Assembly (NCBI GenBank): GCA_937901145.1 | Contig: CALCHE010000228.1 | Location: 1 to 64,000, forward strand | Origin: an uncultured Clostridia bacterium | GTDB lineage: Bacteria; Bacillota; Clostridia; Oscillospirales; Acutalibacteraceae | Direction: 5' to 3' | Length of the DNA stretch: 64,000 nt | Part shown: piece after piece, positions 16,128 to 25,347 of the stretch | Layout of the letters: every line of letters starts with the position of its first letter | Position numbering within the stretch: the first letter of the stretch is position 1 | The notes under the pieces: generated by a model | Told to the model about the DNA's origin: nothing | Seen by the model: only the letters and a program-made list of their open reading frames with translations | Databases searched by the model: none | Made by a program: the position numbers and the translations under genes

Positions 16128-16259
16128 ATGGATTGGGCAAAAAACTTTGCTGAAATGTGGGAACGTCTTTGGGACCTTCTTATTTTCCCCATTCTTAAAA
16201 TGTTTGGCATTGAAAAGAATGAAGACGGCAACCTTGAATACGTAGAAAAAGCTGAATAA
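16128..16259 (+). CDS. Leaderless amphipathic peptide B (43 aa)
   Basis: ATG at 16128 behind ATAGGAGG; 43 codons, 48 bases after peptide A with no terminator between, hence the same operon. It begins MDWAKNFAEMWERLWDLLIF and continues PILKMFGIEKN with an acidic tail. Three Trp lie on the first 15 residues, helix periodicity is clear, and net charge is about -5. The first half is interfacial (Trp, Arg, Asp) and the middle is hydrophobic, so membrane association is plausible. No Cys and no signal peptide. The unit ends at a strong terminator. Confidence 0.75.
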   Translation: MDWAKNFAEMWERLWDLLIFPILKMFGIEKNEDGNLEYVEKAE

Positions 16260-16289
16260 TTCTATCTGAATTAAACAATTGTTTAAGGA

Positions 16290-16320
16290 CACAACCCACC
16301 TTTCGGTGGGTTGTGTTTTT
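16290..16320 (+). terminator. Terminator of the two-peptide operon
   Basis: CACAACCCACC (16290-16300) pairs perfectly with GGTGGGTTGTG (16305-16315), TTTC loop, then a T run. Confidence 0.93.
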
Positions 16321-16333
16321 TTCTTTCTAAATA

Positions 16334-16362
16334 TTGACATTTCTGAGCAGTAGTTATATAAT
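16334..16362 (+). promoter_or_regulatory. Promoter of peptide C
   Basis: TTGACA (16334-16339), 17-base spacer, TATAAT (16357-16362): full consensus. Confidence 0.88.
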
Positions 16363-16394
16363 TATATTGTAATAATTATTGCAGGAGGAACTGT

Positions 16395-16499
16395 ATGATG
16401 AAAAACATTGAAGCTTACTTTAAAGGTGTCGTTGACTGGATAGAGAGACTTTTCACTATTATTTTCGAATTCCTCGGCGATATCGGAGTAGAGGCATAA
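16395..16499 (+). CDS. Leaderless amphipathic peptide C (34 aa)
   Basis: ATG at 16395 behind GCAGGAGG; 34 codons. It begins MMKNIEAYFKGVVDWIERLF and continues TIIFEFLGDIGVEA. The whole peptide can form one amphipathic helix; net charge is about -3, with no Cys. RLFTIIFEFL is very like KLFDTIFEFL at the end of the secreted protein at 15320-15778, and the DNA there is also alike (TTCGAATTC in both), which suggests a shared origin. It is a separate transcription unit with its own consensus promoter and terminator, convergent with dnaJ. Confidence 0.75.
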   Translation: MMKNIEAYFKGVVDWIERLFTIIFEFLGDIGVEA

Positions 16500-16515
16500 A
16501 ATTGTTTAAAGTTTA

Positions 16516-16542
16516 AGAGACTGTTCATAACGAACAGTCTCT
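16516..16542. terminator. Bidirectional terminator between peptide C and dnaJ
   Basis: AGAGACTGTTC (16516-16526) pairs with GAACAGTCTCT (16532-16542); a T run follows on the plus strand. dnaJ ends seven bases further on from the other side. Confidence 0.88.
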
Positions 16543-16548
16543 TCTTTT

Positions 16549-17733
16549 TTATCTGAACTTGTCGAAAAATCTTTTCTTTTCTTCACCGATAGTAGTGCCG
16601 TCGTCGATATTGTTCTTCGGCTTATTGGGGAGAGAATCGTTGAATTTTCTGAGCATTTCCTTCTGCTCGTTTGTGAGAGATTTCGGAACCTCTACCACGA
16701 TTTTAACGAACTGGTCACCCTTACTGCGTGCGGAAAGCTGCTGAATACCTCTGCCTCTGAATCGGAAAACTTCTCCGGGCTGTGTTCCTGCGGGAAGGTC
16801 ATATTTTACCTTTCCGTCGAGAGTGGGGATGTAGAGCGTGTCACCGAGTGCCGCCTGAGCATAGGTTACGGGAACCTCACACCACACATTGAAGCCGTCA
16901 CGCTCGAAGAAGGGATGGGGACGTACATTTACGTTTACACGAAGGTCGCCTGCAGGACCGCCGTTTACACCGGGATTACCGCCGCCGCTTACATTAAGTG
17001 ACTGTCTGTCATCGATACCTGCGGGGATATTGATTTCCACGGTCTGAGGCTTGGATTCGAGACCTGTGCCGCGACATTTCTGACAGGGTGTTTTGACGAT
17101 TTTACCCTTACCGCCGCATTCGTTGCACTGTCTGGTAGTGCTCATAACACCGAAGGCTGTTCTCTGCTGTATGTTTACCTGACCTCTGCCGTGACAGGTA
17201 GGACAGGTTTCCGGTGAGGTACCCTTAGCGGCACCTGAGCCGTCACATTCCTTACATTTTTCTACTCTGGTTATGTTTACCTTTTTCTTACAGCCCTTTG
17301 CCGCTTCCTCGAAGGAAATGGTTACATTGGTCTGAATGGTTGAGCCTTTACGGGGAGCGTTGGGGTTCTGCTGTCTGCCGCCGCCAAAGCCTCCGAAACC
17401 GCCGAAGCCGCCTCCGAACATACTGCCTAAAATATCTCCGAGGTCAAAATCTCCGCCAAATCCACCGAAACCGCCGCCGAAGCCGCCTGCACCGAAGTTG
17501 GGGTCTACGCCTGCATGGCCATACTGGTCATATCTTGCCTTTTTATCGCTGTCAGAAAGCACCTCATAGGCCTCGTTTGCTTCCTTAAACTTAGCTTCAG
17601 CTGTGGCATCACCAGGATTAAGGTCGGGATGATACTGCTTAGCGAGCTTACGGTATGCTTTTTTTATTTCATCCTCTGAAGCTCCCTTGCTTACGCCGAG
17701 GACTTCATAGTAGTCGCGTTTATTTTCTGCCAT
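16549..17733 (-). CDS. dnaJ: Chaperone DnaJ
   Basis: 394 residues, full length. The J domain has its HPD tripeptide at residues 35-37, followed by a Gly/Phe-rich linker (about 77-122), four zinc-finger repeats of the CxxCxGxG type ([32 protein letters not shown]) and the C-terminal substrate-binding beta domains. DnaJ delivers unfolded clients to DnaK and stimulates its ATPase. Last gene of the hrcA-grpE-dnaK-dnaJ operon. Confidence 0.98.
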   Translation of the reverse strand: MAENKRDYYEVLGVSKGASEDEIKKAYRKLAKQYHPDLNPGDATAEAKFKEANEAYEVLSDSDKKARYDQYGHAGVDPNFGAGGFGGGFGGFGGDFDLGDILGSMFGGGFGGFGGFGGGRQQNPNAPRKGSTIQTNVTISFEEAAKGCKKKVNITRVEKCKECDGSGAAKGTSPETCPTCHGRGQVNIQQRTAFGVMSTTRQCNECGGKGKIVKTPCQKCRGTGLESKPQTVEINIPAGIDDRQSLNVSGGGNPGVNGGPAGDLRVNVNVRPHPFFERDGFNVWCEVPVTYAQAALGDTLYIPTLDGKVKYDLPAGTQPGEVFRFRGRGIQQLSARSKGDQFVKIVVEVPKSLTNEQKEMLRKFNDSLPNKPKNNIDDGTTIGEEKKRFFDKFR

Positions 17734-17811
17734 TTAATTTATCTTCCTCTCAAAGAGTGAAATCATAACACGGGCTGTCCGCTAAGGAACAGCCCATATC
17801 TTTTATCTTGA

Positions 17812-19695
17812 TCAGTTAGCGTCTGTAAAGTTTGCATCGGTGTAGCCGGCATCTGTGTAACCGCCATTGTCAGCAGCACCGCCGAAATCACCCTGATTGA
17901 AGCCGCCCTGAGCACCAGCGAAGTCATTGGGGTTGAAGCCCTGTGCACCCTGAGGATTAGCCTGCTGGTACATCTTTTCGCTGAGCTTGTAGAATGCCTG
18001 AGTGAGAGCTTCCTTTTCGTTTTTGATGAGGTTGATATCCTCGCCCTTGAGAGCATTCTTAAGAGAATCTATCTTAGCCTGGATGTCAGCCTTGTCGTTT
18101 TCATCCAAAGCCTTTGCGGCGTCTTCTGAAAGGATTTTTTCGCACTGGTAAACCATCTGGTCTGCTTCGTTTCTTGCGTCGATTTCCTCACGGCGTTTTT
18201 TGTCTTCCTGAGCAAACTGTTCAGCTTCTCTTACTGCCTTTTCGATATCTTCCTTGGACATATTTGTGCTGGAGGTAATGGAGATTGACTGCTCTTTACC
18301 TGTGCCGAGGTCCTTAGCGGAAACGTGAACGATACCGTTAGCATCGATGTCGAAGGTTACTTCGATCTGAGGAACACCGCGGCGTGCGGGCATAATGCCG
18401 TCGAGGCTGAATACGCCGAGAGTTTTGTTATCTCTTGCGAATTCGCGTTCACCCTGAAGCACGTGAACCTCTACTGAAGGCTGATTATCTACTGCTGTGG
18501 AGAAAATCTGGCTCTTCTTTGTGGGGATGGTTGTATTTCTTTCGATAACCTTTGTGTTGATACCGCCCATAGTTTCGATACCGAGTGAAAGGGGAGTAAC
18601 GTCGAGGAGAAGAAGACCCTTAACGTCGCCGCCTAAAACACCGGCCTGAAGTGAAGCACCGATAGCTACACATTCGTCGGGGTTGATGCCCTTGAAGGGT
18701 TCCTTACCGATGTACTTTTTGATAGCTTCGCTTACTGCGGGAATTCTGGAAGAACCGCCGACCATAAGCACCTTGTCGATCTGATTTACGCTGAGGCCTG
18801 AGTCAGAGATAGCCTGACGAACGGGACCCATAGTAGCTTCGACAAGATCAGCTGTAAGCTCGTTGAACTTAGCTCTGGTGAGAGTCATTTCCAGGTGAAG
18901 AGTGTTACCTGCAGCATCTACAGTGATGTAGGGGAGTGAGATAGATGTGGAAGTGATGCCTGAAAGCTCTATTTTAGCCTTTTCTGCAGCTTCCTTAAGT
19001 CTCTGCATAGCCATTTTATCACCGCGAAGGTCTACGCCTTCTTCAGCCTTATATGAAGATACCATCCAGTCGATGATTCTCTGGTCGAAGTCGTCACCGC
19101 CGAGACGGTTGTTACCTGCAGTAGCTAAAACCTCCTGAACACCGTCGCCCATTTCGATGATGGAAACGTCGAATGTACCGCCGCCGAGGTCGTAAACCAT
19201 AACCTTCTGGTCAGCTTCCTTGTCGATACCGTAGGCAAGAGCAGCAGCAGTGGGCTCGTTAATAATTCTCTTTACCTCGAGACCTGCGATTTTACCTGCG
19301 TCCTTGGTAGCCTGTCTCTGAGCATCGGTGAAGTAAGCGGGAACAGTGATAACAGCTTCTGTAACTGTGTCGCCGAGATATGCTTCAGCATCTGCTTTAA
19401 GCTTCTGAAGAATCATAGCGGAAATTTCCTGGGGAGTGTAGTTTTTACCGTCGATGGAAACCTGATAGTTTGAACCCATCTGACGTTTGATAGAAGAGAT
19501 AGTTCTTTCAGGATTTTTAACAGCCTGTCTTTTAGCTACCTGACCGATCATTCTTTCGCCTGTCTTTGAAAAAGCAACTACTGAGGGAGTAGTTCTTGCG
19601 CCTTCTGCGTTAGCGATAACTACGGGCTCGCCGCCTTCGATAACTGCTACGCATGAGTTTGTAGTACCTAAGTCAATACCGATAATCTTTGCCAT
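17812..19695 (-). CDS. dnaK: Chaperone DnaK (Hsp70)
   Basis: 627 residues. The N-terminal ATPase domain starts with [10 protein letters not shown] and contains [12 protein letters not shown] and [10 protein letters not shown]; the linker [17 protein letters not shown] leads into the substrate-binding domain. The 24-residue segment that Gram-positive DnaK proteins lack near residue 80 relative to proteobacteria appears absent here, fitting a Firmicute. The C-terminal tail is Gly/Asn/Phe-rich and ends with three TDA repeats ([16 protein letters not shown]). ATP-driven folding chaperone, partner of the flanking GrpE and DnaJ. Confidence 0.98.
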   Translation of the reverse strand: MAKIIGIDLGTTNSCVAVIEGGEPVVIANAEGARTTPSVVAFSKTGERMIGQVAKRQAVKNPERTISSIKRQMGSNYQVSIDGKNYTPQEISAMILQKLKADAEAYLGDTVTEAVITVPAYFTDAQRQATKDAGKIAGLEVKRIINEPTAAALAYGIDKEADQKVMVYDLGGGTFDVSIIEMGDGVQEVLATAGNNRLGGDDFDQRIIDWMVSSYKAEEGVDLRGDKMAMQRLKEAAEKAKIELSGITSTSISLPYITVDAAGNTLHLEMTLTRAKFNELTADLVEATMGPVRQAISDSGLSVNQIDKVLMVGGSSRIPAVSEAIKKYIGKEPFKGINPDECVAIGASLQAGVLGGDVKGLLLLDVTPLSLGIETMGGINTKVIERNTTIPTKKSQIFSTAVDNQPSVEVHVLQGEREFARDNKTLGVFSLDGIMPARRGVPQIEVTFDIDANGIVHVSAKDLGTGKEQSISITSSTNMSKEDIEKAVREAEQFAQEDKKRREEIDARNEADQMVYQCEKILSEDAAKALDENDKADIQAKIDSLKNALKGEDINLIKNEKEALTQAFYKLSEKMYQQANPQGAQGFNPNDFAGAQGGFNQGDFGGAADNGGYTDAGYTDANFTDAN

Positions 19696-19755
19696 AATAT
19701 AATACCTCCGAATATAATTTACATTTTAATTTTTGTTTTATGTTAAACTGAAAAA

Positions 19756-20277
19756 TCAGTTTGCAACCTTTACTACTGCGTGTCTTAAAACCTTGTCGCC
19801 GAGCTTATACCCCTTGTTGAATACCTCTGCGATTGTGTTTTCACCGAGCTCCTCATCCTCTATGGACATTACTGCGTTGTGGAAGTTCGGGTCAAATTCC
19901 TCGCCCTTTTCACCGAAGGCTTCGACACCTAATTTTTTGAGTATATCCATAAAGCTTGTGCTTATCATTTCCATACCCTTTTTATAAGTTTCTGCATCTG
20001 CCTGCTGAACATTCAGTGCTCTGTCGAAATTATCCAGAACAGGTAAAAGCTCACTTAAGCAGGAAACCTTTGCATCGGCATAAATGCTTTCCTTTTCTTT
20101 TACAGAGCGTTTTCTGTAATTATCGTATTCCGCTAAGGTTCTGATGTGAGCCTCTTTTGCAGCGGCAAGCTCCTTTTCGAGCTCTTCGATTTTTGCATCT
20201 GTTTCGTTTACGGAAGCTTCTTCGGTCTGCGCCTCTTCAATAACTTCCTCATTTTTTTCGATAGCTTCTTTTGCCAT
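19756..20277 (-). CDS. grpE: Nucleotide exchange factor GrpE
   Basis: 173 residues. An acidic, disordered N-terminus (Glu-rich to about residue 28) is followed by a long coiled-coil helix and the conserved C-terminal beta domain with NFDRAL and FDPNFHNAVM motifs, ending VLRHAVVKVAN. It releases ADP from DnaK. It starts three bases after the hrcA stop codon, within the heat-shock operon. Confidence 0.97.
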   Translation of the reverse strand: MAKEAIEKNEEVIEEAQTEEASVNETDAKIEELEKELAAAKEAHIRTLAEYDNYRKRSVKEKESIYADAKVSCLSELLPVLDNFDRALNVQQADAETYKKGMEMISTSFMDILKKLGVEAFGEKGEEFDPNFHNAVMSIEDEELGENTIAEVFNKGYKLGDKVLRHAVVKVAN

Positions 20278-20280
20278 AGC

Positions 20281-21306
20281 TTATTCCTCCAATGTATCTG
20301 TTAACATTTCACCTACGAGTGAAGTGAGATATTCTATGCTGGGTATGATTCTCGCGTAGTCGAGTCTGGTGGGACCGATGACACCGATCGTTCCTCCGTC
20401 ATGACCTCCGATGGAATAGCGGGCGATGATCATACTCGAATTTTCTAACTGTCGGTACATATTTTCCTTACCGATAATTACATTAAGTCCGGGCTTATCG
20501 GTGGAAATGGCTCTTTCGAGCTTATCTTTTTCATCGAAAAACTGCATCATTTCATAAATGCTGTTACCGAATTCTCTGTGGTGTAAAAGGTTCTGCTCAC
20601 CCTCGAGTCTTATTTCGGCCTGCATAGCCTGTGCGGCGATGTCGGCTAAAACCACGAAAAGGGGACTCATTGAAAGTGCATTTGCACCGAGAGAGGCTAC
20701 GAGAGTCTGTATCATAACCGTACCAACATCCGAGACAGGTCTGCCGATGAAGCATTCGTTCACGATGTCGTAAAAGGTATTAACCATATCACGGGTAATT
20801 TCTGTATCAGTTTTACAGATGCCGTTTTTTATGATACCTGATGATGTCATCATTACTATCATCGCTATTCTCGTACCTACGGGCATAAGCTCTATATGCT
20901 TGATGGTGGCACCCTCGTCTGTCGGCGTAGTGGACAGAGCGGCACAGCCCGTTATCTTTGCGAGCATTTCGCCTGCCTTTTCCAGAAGTTTGTCGGGAGA
21001 ACCCATGAACCGTTCAAGCTCACGCTTGATCCCGAGACGCTCTTCATCTGAAAGCTGGTCTGCGTTCATCAGATGGTCGATGTAGTATCTGTAGCCCTTC
21101 TGAGAGGGGACACGTCCTGCTGAGGTATGGGGCTGATCAAGATAACCCATTTCAGCCAGCTCACTCATCTCGTTTCTGATGGTAGCCGAAGAAACAGAGA
21201 TTGGGAGACACTGCATTATCAGCTTTGAGCCGATAGGCTCGCCTGTTTTGATATACTGCTCTACGACAGCAGCAAGTATCATTTCCTTACGCTTTGCCAG
21301 CTCCAT
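20281..21306 (-). CDS. hrcA: Heat-inducible transcription repressor HrcA
   Basis: 341 residues. The N-terminal winged helix (VEQYIKTGEPIGSKL...VSSATIRNEMSELAEMGYLDQPHTSAGRVPS) is the family signature, followed by a GAF-like middle domain and the C-terminal GVIGPTRLDYARI motif. It represses the operon by binding CIRCE and needs GroE for activity in studied species. First gene of hrcA-grpE-dnaK-dnaJ, with a perfect CIRCE 50 bases upstream. Confidence 0.97.
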   Translation of the reverse strand: MELAKRKEMILAAVVEQYIKTGEPIGSKLIMQCLPISVSSATIRNEMSELAEMGYLDQPHTSAGRVPSQKGYRYYIDHLMNADQLSDEERLGIKRELERFMGSPDKLLEKAGEMLAKITGCAALSTTPTDEGATIKHIELMPVGTRIAMIVMMTSSGIIKNGICKTDTEITRDMVNTFYDIVNECFIGRPVSDVGTVMIQTLVASLGANALSMSPLFVVLADIAAQAMQAEIRLEGEQNLLHHREFGNSIYEMMQFFDEKDKLERAISTDKPGLNVIIGKENMYRQLENSSMIIARYSIGGHDGGTIGVIGPTRLDYARIIPSIEYLTSLVGEMLTDTLEE

Positions 21307-21355
21307 TTCTTCACACTCCTTATTTTTATCAGTCAGTAGTTCGTTTTATTAATTT

Positions 21356-21382
21356 TTAGCACTCTGTGTATTTGAGTGCTAA
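21356..21382. promoter_or_regulatory. CIRCE operator
   Basis: TTAGCACTC (21356-21364), 9-base spacer, GAGTGCTAA (21374-21382): a perfect match to the CIRCE consensus bound by HrcA, placed just downstream of the promoter. Confidence 0.98.
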
Positions 21383-21393
21383 TCACTGTCATC

Positions 21394-21422
21394 AATATAC
21401 TATCTTTGCTAAAAAAAGTCAA
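21394..21422 (-). promoter_or_regulatory. Promoter of the hrcA operon
   Basis: On the reverse strand TTGACT (21422-21417), 17-base spacer, TATATT (21399-21394). Confidence 0.87.
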
Positions 21423-21425
21423 TAG

Positions 21426-21471
21426 AAAAAAGCAACTTTTTTCAAAAATCTTTTAAAAAAGCTGCTTTTTT
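21426..21471 (-). terminator. Terminator of the MBL-fold hydrolase gene
   Basis: AAAAAAGCA (21426-21434) pairs with TGCTTTTTT (21463-21471), with T-rich ends for transcription arriving from the minus-strand gene at 21497-22372. Confidence 0.7.
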
Positions 21472-21496
21472 AACTTCGTTTTAAGTTGTATCAGGG

Positions 21497-22372
21497 TTAT
21501 GCTCTGTTATATATGAACTTGCCCTCATTCATAAAAGCTTTTATCTTCTCATCATCTACCAGTGCCTGCAGAATATTTCTGAGCATAACGGAATAGCTTA
21601 CGTATTTTTCTGTTCGTATTTCCAGAGAGAGTGTTTTTAGGAATGCGGTGAACATTTCATCGAAGCCTACACCGTTACAAAGACCGTAAACGATTTCTTT
21701 TAATTCCTTCAGCTTGGCTATGTTAAGGTCGGCAAGCTCCTTTATATCTGCCAGAGGCTCATTGTGAGAGGGAACGTAAAATTCTGCTTCGCTTTCGCGG
21801 AGCATCTCCAGGGTTTTTATACTGCTGTTTACATCGTGAAAAAAGGGTGCCTTGAATTCTCTCCATGTTTTTTCAGAAAGTATGCTGTCAGCCACAAAGA
21901 ACACACCGTCAGAGGTCTTAACACCTATCATATCGAAGGCGTGGCCCGGGAGCTTTATTATTTCCAGTCCTTCGGGAAGGTTTTCTTCAGTGAGAGCTTC
22001 GACAACAGTCGGCTCTACGGTAAAGAAAGGATTACGGCTTTTATCTGTGTCGATGCCGTTATAATAGAAAGTGCCCTCCAGATCAGGCTGTGCAATAAAA
22101 GGCATTTCTTTTTCAGTGGCTAAAATCCTACATCCGTACTTTTCGTAAAAGTCCTTGTTTCCGCATATATGGTCTACATGACAGTGAGTACATATTATTG
22201 TGTCTACTGTAAGATTATTGGCTTTCAGATAATTATTAACCGCTTTAGCCATTCTTTTATGATCCGTACCGTCGATGAGAACGACTCTGCTTTCATCGAG
22301 CTTATATATTCCTACATTGGAAAAGGCTTCAAAATAGTAAGTATTACCTTTTATATGCTTAACTTCAAACAT
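21497..22372 (-). CDS. Metallo-beta-lactamase-fold hydrolase
   Basis: 291 residues. The zinc motif HCHVDH is at residues 63-68 in TIICTHCHVDHICG; LPGHAFDMIGV near 140 and VPSHNEPL near 200 supply the further His ligands. The C-terminal ~90 residues are helical and may be an added domain. The superfamily covers glyoxalase-II-like thioesterases, ribonucleases and lactamases; the exact substrate cannot be read from sequence. The ATG follows AAGGAGC. Monocistronic. Confidence 0.85.
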   Translation of the reverse strand: MFEVKHIKGNTYYFEAFSNVGIYKLDESRVVLIDGTDHKRMAKAVNNYLKANNLTVDTIICTHCHVDHICGNKDFYEKYGCRILATEKEMPFIAQPDLEGTFYYNGIDTDKSRNPFFTVEPTVVEALTEENLPEGLEIIKLPGHAFDMIGVKTSDGVFFVADSILSEKTWREFKAPFFHDVNSSIKTLEMLRESEAEFYVPSHNEPLADIKELADLNIAKLKELKEIVYGLCNGVGFDEMFTAFLKTLSLEIRTEKYVSYSVMLRNILQALVDDEKIKAFMNEGKFIYNRA

Positions 22373-22449
22373 AGATATGCTCCTTATTATTGAAAAATAA
22401 ATTTTTTTGTGATAAAATCAATTCATTGCTTTTTATGAGAAGGTGTGTT

Positions 22450-22815
22450 ATGACAGTCGGTATTGCGGGTTCGCGCTCTTTGGATGTACCCATTCCCGAA
22501 AATATAATAGAAACAGACGGTGTGTCTATGATATACACAGGCGGTGCTGTAGGTATTGACCGACGCGTCCGTGATTTCGCAGCGAAAAAAAGCATTCAGA
22601 TCACAGAAATACTTCCTGAATATGACCTTTACGGAAAGTATGCACCTCTTGTCAGAAATGAGCTGATTGTACGTCTGAGCGACATAATGTATGTTTTCTG
22701 GGACGGTAAAAGCCGCGGAACTGACAATGTAATAAATCTGTGCAAAGAAAATAATAAGCCCTGTAAGGTATATTTATGGAACAAAAACGGATTTTATCTG
22801 ACAGACAGATATTAA
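22450..22815 (+). CDS. SLOG-superfamily (DUF2493-like) nucleotide-binding protein
   Basis: 121 residues from the ATG at 22450 with GAAGGTG upstream; the longer frame from 22390 has no ribosome site. It has a Rossmann-type start (VGIAGSRS), YTGGAVGIDRRVRDFA, the PEYDLYGKYAPLVRNELIV block and a SRGTDNVINLC helix, all typical of the YspA/DUF2493 branch of the SLOG superfamily, related to DprA and LOG proteins. These are thought to bind nucleotides or nucleotide-derived ligands. Function here is unknown; the neighbour uvrC has its own start signals. Confidence 0.75.
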   Translation: MTVGIAGSRSLDVPIPENIIETDGVSMIYTGGAVGIDRRVRDFAAKKSIQITEILPEYDLYGKYAPLVRNELIVRLSDIMYVFWDGKSRGTDNVINLCKENNKPCKVYLWNKNGFYLTDRY

Positions 22816-22972
22816 CGAAACAGTTGCGTAAACCGTAGCTGTTTTTTTATTATTGTTTTTCATTATATAATAATATTATCTTAAAATCAATAAAAAATAA
22901 CGTCCTTATTGTTTTTGAACAATGCATGTGATAAAATAATACAGTAAAGAAAGATTAAAAGGAGGTAGTATT

Positions 22973-24811
22973 ATGCCTGAAAATAAAAAACTTCCCATTC
23001 TTCGCAGCAAGGCAATGAAGCTGCCTCTTACTCCCGGTGTATATATAATGAAAAATAAAGACGGTAAAATTATATACATCGGCAAAGCAAAAAAACTGAA
23101 AAACCGCGTGAGTCAGTATTTCGGTTCTCAGAGCGGACACAGCACCAAGGTAAGAAAAATGGTCGAGAATGTGGATGATTTTGATTATATTCTTACGGAC
23201 AGCGAGTTTGAGGCGCTGGTTCTTGAGTGTAGTCTTATCAAGCAGAATATGCCGAAATATAACATTCTTTTAAAGGATGATAAGGGTTACAGCTATATAA
23301 AAATTACTAAAGGCCCGTGGGGCAAAATAAGTCCCTGCTTCCGCAAGGATGATCCCGATGCAGATTATCTCGGGCCTTACACAGGTAACTATTCCGTAAC
23401 CAATGCCTGTGCCCGTGCGGCGGAAATATTCCGTCTGCCCACCTGTAATAAGGTATTCCCACGTGATATTAAAAGCTCCCGTCCCTGTCTTAACTATTTC
23501 ATTTCCCGATGCAGTGCTCCCTGTGCCGGCAAAATAAGTCAGGCAGAATATGAGGAAAACCTTAAAAGTGCAGTAGAATTTCTGAAAAATCCCGATGCAT
23601 CTGCTGTAAAAGAGCTTCGCGCGGAAATGGAAAAGGCTGCAGAAAACCTTGATTTCGAAAAAGCTGCTAAGCTCCGTGATCGTATAAAGGCTATAGAGAG
23701 AATTTCTCAGAAGCAGAAGGTGGTGGTTAACTCTGAAGGGGATGAGGATGTATTTGCCATCGCTCAGAGGGGCAATAAAGCCTGTCTGTCAGTTCTTTCC
23801 TTTGAACAGGGTGCGCTTAAAAACAGCGAGCATTTTATATTTGATACCGGTGAAAATCTTGCCGATGAAAGACAGTCACTTATTACCTCATATTATTCTC
23901 TTGACCGTAAGATTCCTCCGCTTATTATAGTGGACGGGGAGGTAAGTGACAGTGAGCTTATTACACAGTGGCTTTCGGAAAAGAGAGGTAAAAAGGTTAC
24001 ACTTCTTATTCCTCAGAGAGGGGACAAGGTTAAGCTTACACAGATGTGTCTTACCAATGCAGCTCAGAAGCTCAGCGAGCATTTAGGCTTTTTCGGTGCA
24101 GATACAGCTGTGCTCGATGAACTGAAAAAAATCCTGGCCCTGAAAAAGACTCCCGAATATATCGAGGCTTATGATATATCTCACACAGCTGGCAGTGATA
24201 ATGTAGCGGGTATGGTAGTATTCAAGGATGCCAGACCGCTTCGTAGTGCCTATAAGCGTTTTTCTATCAAAACCTTTTCAGGACAGGACGATTACGGTTC
24301 GATGCGCGAGGTAATCAGCCGAAGACTTAACCGCTATGTTGAAAACGAAGGAAGTGATGAGGGATTCGGCAGACTTCCTGACCTTATTCTTCTTGACGGC
24401 GGTCAGGGGCAGGTGAGTGCGGTCAAGCCTATAATCGAAGCATTCGGACTCGATATACCTGTTTTCGGTATGGTTAAGGACTCGAAGCACCGCACCAGAG
24501 CCATAACTGATGAAGGGCAGGAAATATCCATAAATTCGGGCAGAAAGGTCTTTACGCTCATTTCCTCCATCCAGGAGGAGGTGCACCGATTCGCCATAAC
24601 CTACCACAAATCAAAGCACAGCAAAAACAGTCTTGCTCTGTCTCTAACCAAAATCGAAGGCATCGGCGAAAAAAAGGCAGCTCTTCTTCTTAAGCATTTT
24701 AAAACCCTGTCTAATGTAAGAACTGCTGACAGAGAAGCTCTCACAGCAGTAAAAGGTATCAGCCGAAAGGATGCAGAGAATATTTTCATTTATTTTAATG
24801 AGGTACGATGA
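22973..24811 (+). CDS. uvrC: Excinuclease ABC subunit C
   Basis: 612 residues. The GIY-YIG nuclease domain is N-terminal (GVYIMKNKDGKIIYIGKAKKL), then come the UVR motif around residue 200-235 (ENLDFEKAAKLRDRIKAIE), the RNase-H-like endonuclease domain (EAYDISHTAGSDNVAGMVVF) and a C-terminal helix-hairpin-helix (IEGIGEKKAALLLKHF). UvrC cuts on both sides of bulky DNA lesions marked by UvrAB. The ATG at 22973 is preceded by AAAGGAGG. Confidence 0.98.
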   Translation: MPENKKLPILRSKAMKLPLTPGVYIMKNKDGKIIYIGKAKKLKNRVSQYFGSQSGHSTKVRKMVENVDDFDYILTDSEFEALVLECSLIKQNMPKYNILLKDDKGYSYIKITKGPWGKISPCFRKDDPDADYLGPYTGNYSVTNACARAAEIFRLPTCNKVFPRDIKSSRPCLNYFISRCSAPCAGKISQAEYEENLKSAVEFLKNPDASAVKELRAEMEKAAENLDFEKAAKLRDRIKAIERISQKQKVVVNSEGDEDVFAIAQRGNKACLSVLSFEQGALKNSEHFIFDTGENLADERQSLITSYYSLDRKIPPLIIVDGEVSDSELITQWLSEKRGKKVTLLIPQRGDKVKLTQMCLTNAAQKLSEHLGFFGADTAVLDELKKILALKKTPEYIEAYDISHTAGSDNVAGMVVFKDARPLRSAYKRFSIKTFSGQDDYGSMREVISRRLNRYVENEGSDEGFGRLPDLILLDGGQGQVSAVKPIIEAFGLDIPVFGMVKDSKHRTRAITDEGQEISINSGRKVFTLISSIQEEVHRFAITYHKSKHSKNSLALSLTKIEGIGEKKAALLLKHFKTLSNVRTADREALTAVKGISRKDAENIFIYFNEVR

Positions 24812-24835
24812 AGCTTAATTTTTTGTCGATTTGTG

Positions 24836-24864
24836 TTGAAATATTTCACTGTGTGTGTTATAAT
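24836..24864 (+). promoter_or_regulatory. Promoter of the XRE regulator gene
   Basis: TTGAAA (24836-24841), 17-base spacer, TATAAT (24859-24864). Confidence 0.8.
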
Positions 24865-24893
24865 GTCACAAATTATTTCAAAGGAGAATTCTG

Positions 24894-25265
24894 ATGCTTG
24901 CAGATAATCTCAGACTTTTAAGAAAAAATTTCAAACTGACTCAGCAGGAGGTAGCTGACATTCTCGGCATTGACAGAAGCACTTATACCTTTTACGAAGC
25001 CGGAAAAAGCACACCTTCGAAAGAAAATATAGTTAAGCTTTGTGATATTTTCAATGTGACAGTCGGCTATCTTTTCGGTGTGGAAAAGAACTGCCCTGAG
25101 TTGAAGGTTGCTAACCGTTCTGATTTCATAGATGAAAACCTTCACGGACTTAAGGAAATATCCAGAAATGAAAAGTTCATTCTTATGGCTTACAGAAGCC
25201 TCGACAGTGAAAGCAAGGAACAGTTTGTAGATGTGGTGAAAAAATTCCTCAAGGAAACAAAATAA
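24894..25265 (+). CDS. XRE-family helix-turn-helix regulator
   Basis: 123 residues. The N-terminal ~65 are a Cro/C1-type helix-turn-helix (LRLLRKNFKLTQQEVADILGIDRSTYTFYEAGKSTPS). The rest is a short helical tail without peptidase, cupin or TPR features, so it is not an RRNPP-type peptide receptor. The ATG follows AAAGGAG. It sits directly upstream of the second small-peptide locus (25288-26102), which makes those genes candidate targets, though nothing in the sequence proves this. Confidence 0.88.
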   Translation: MLADNLRLLRKNFKLTQQEVADILGIDRSTYTFYEAGKSTPSKENIVKLCDIFNVTVGYLFGVEKNCPELKVANRSDFIDENLHGLKEISRNEKFILMAYRSLDSESKEQFVDVVKKFLKETK

Positions 25266-25287
25266 TTATTTCTTTATATAAAAAATA

Positions 25288-25316
25288 TTGACAAAAAGGT
25301 CAATAAATTATATACT
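25288..25316 (+). promoter_or_regulatory. Promoter of the secreted amphipathic protein gene
   Basis: TTGACA (25288-25293), 17-base spacer, TATACT (25311-25316). Confidence 0.85.
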
Positions 25317-25347
25317 TAAAGTACTAAATATTAAGGAGGAGATAACT

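Noticed and set aside
15320..16542. Lanthipeptide or other RiPP gene cluster
   Set aside because: No LanM/LanB, radical SAM, YcaO, peptidase or ABC export gene lies nearby, and the three short peptides have no Cys or leader/core division.
22450..22815. CRISPR-linked or phage-defence SLOG effector
   Set aside because: There is no CRISPR array, cas gene, or partner effector domain nearby; small DUF2493 proteins are common and standalone.
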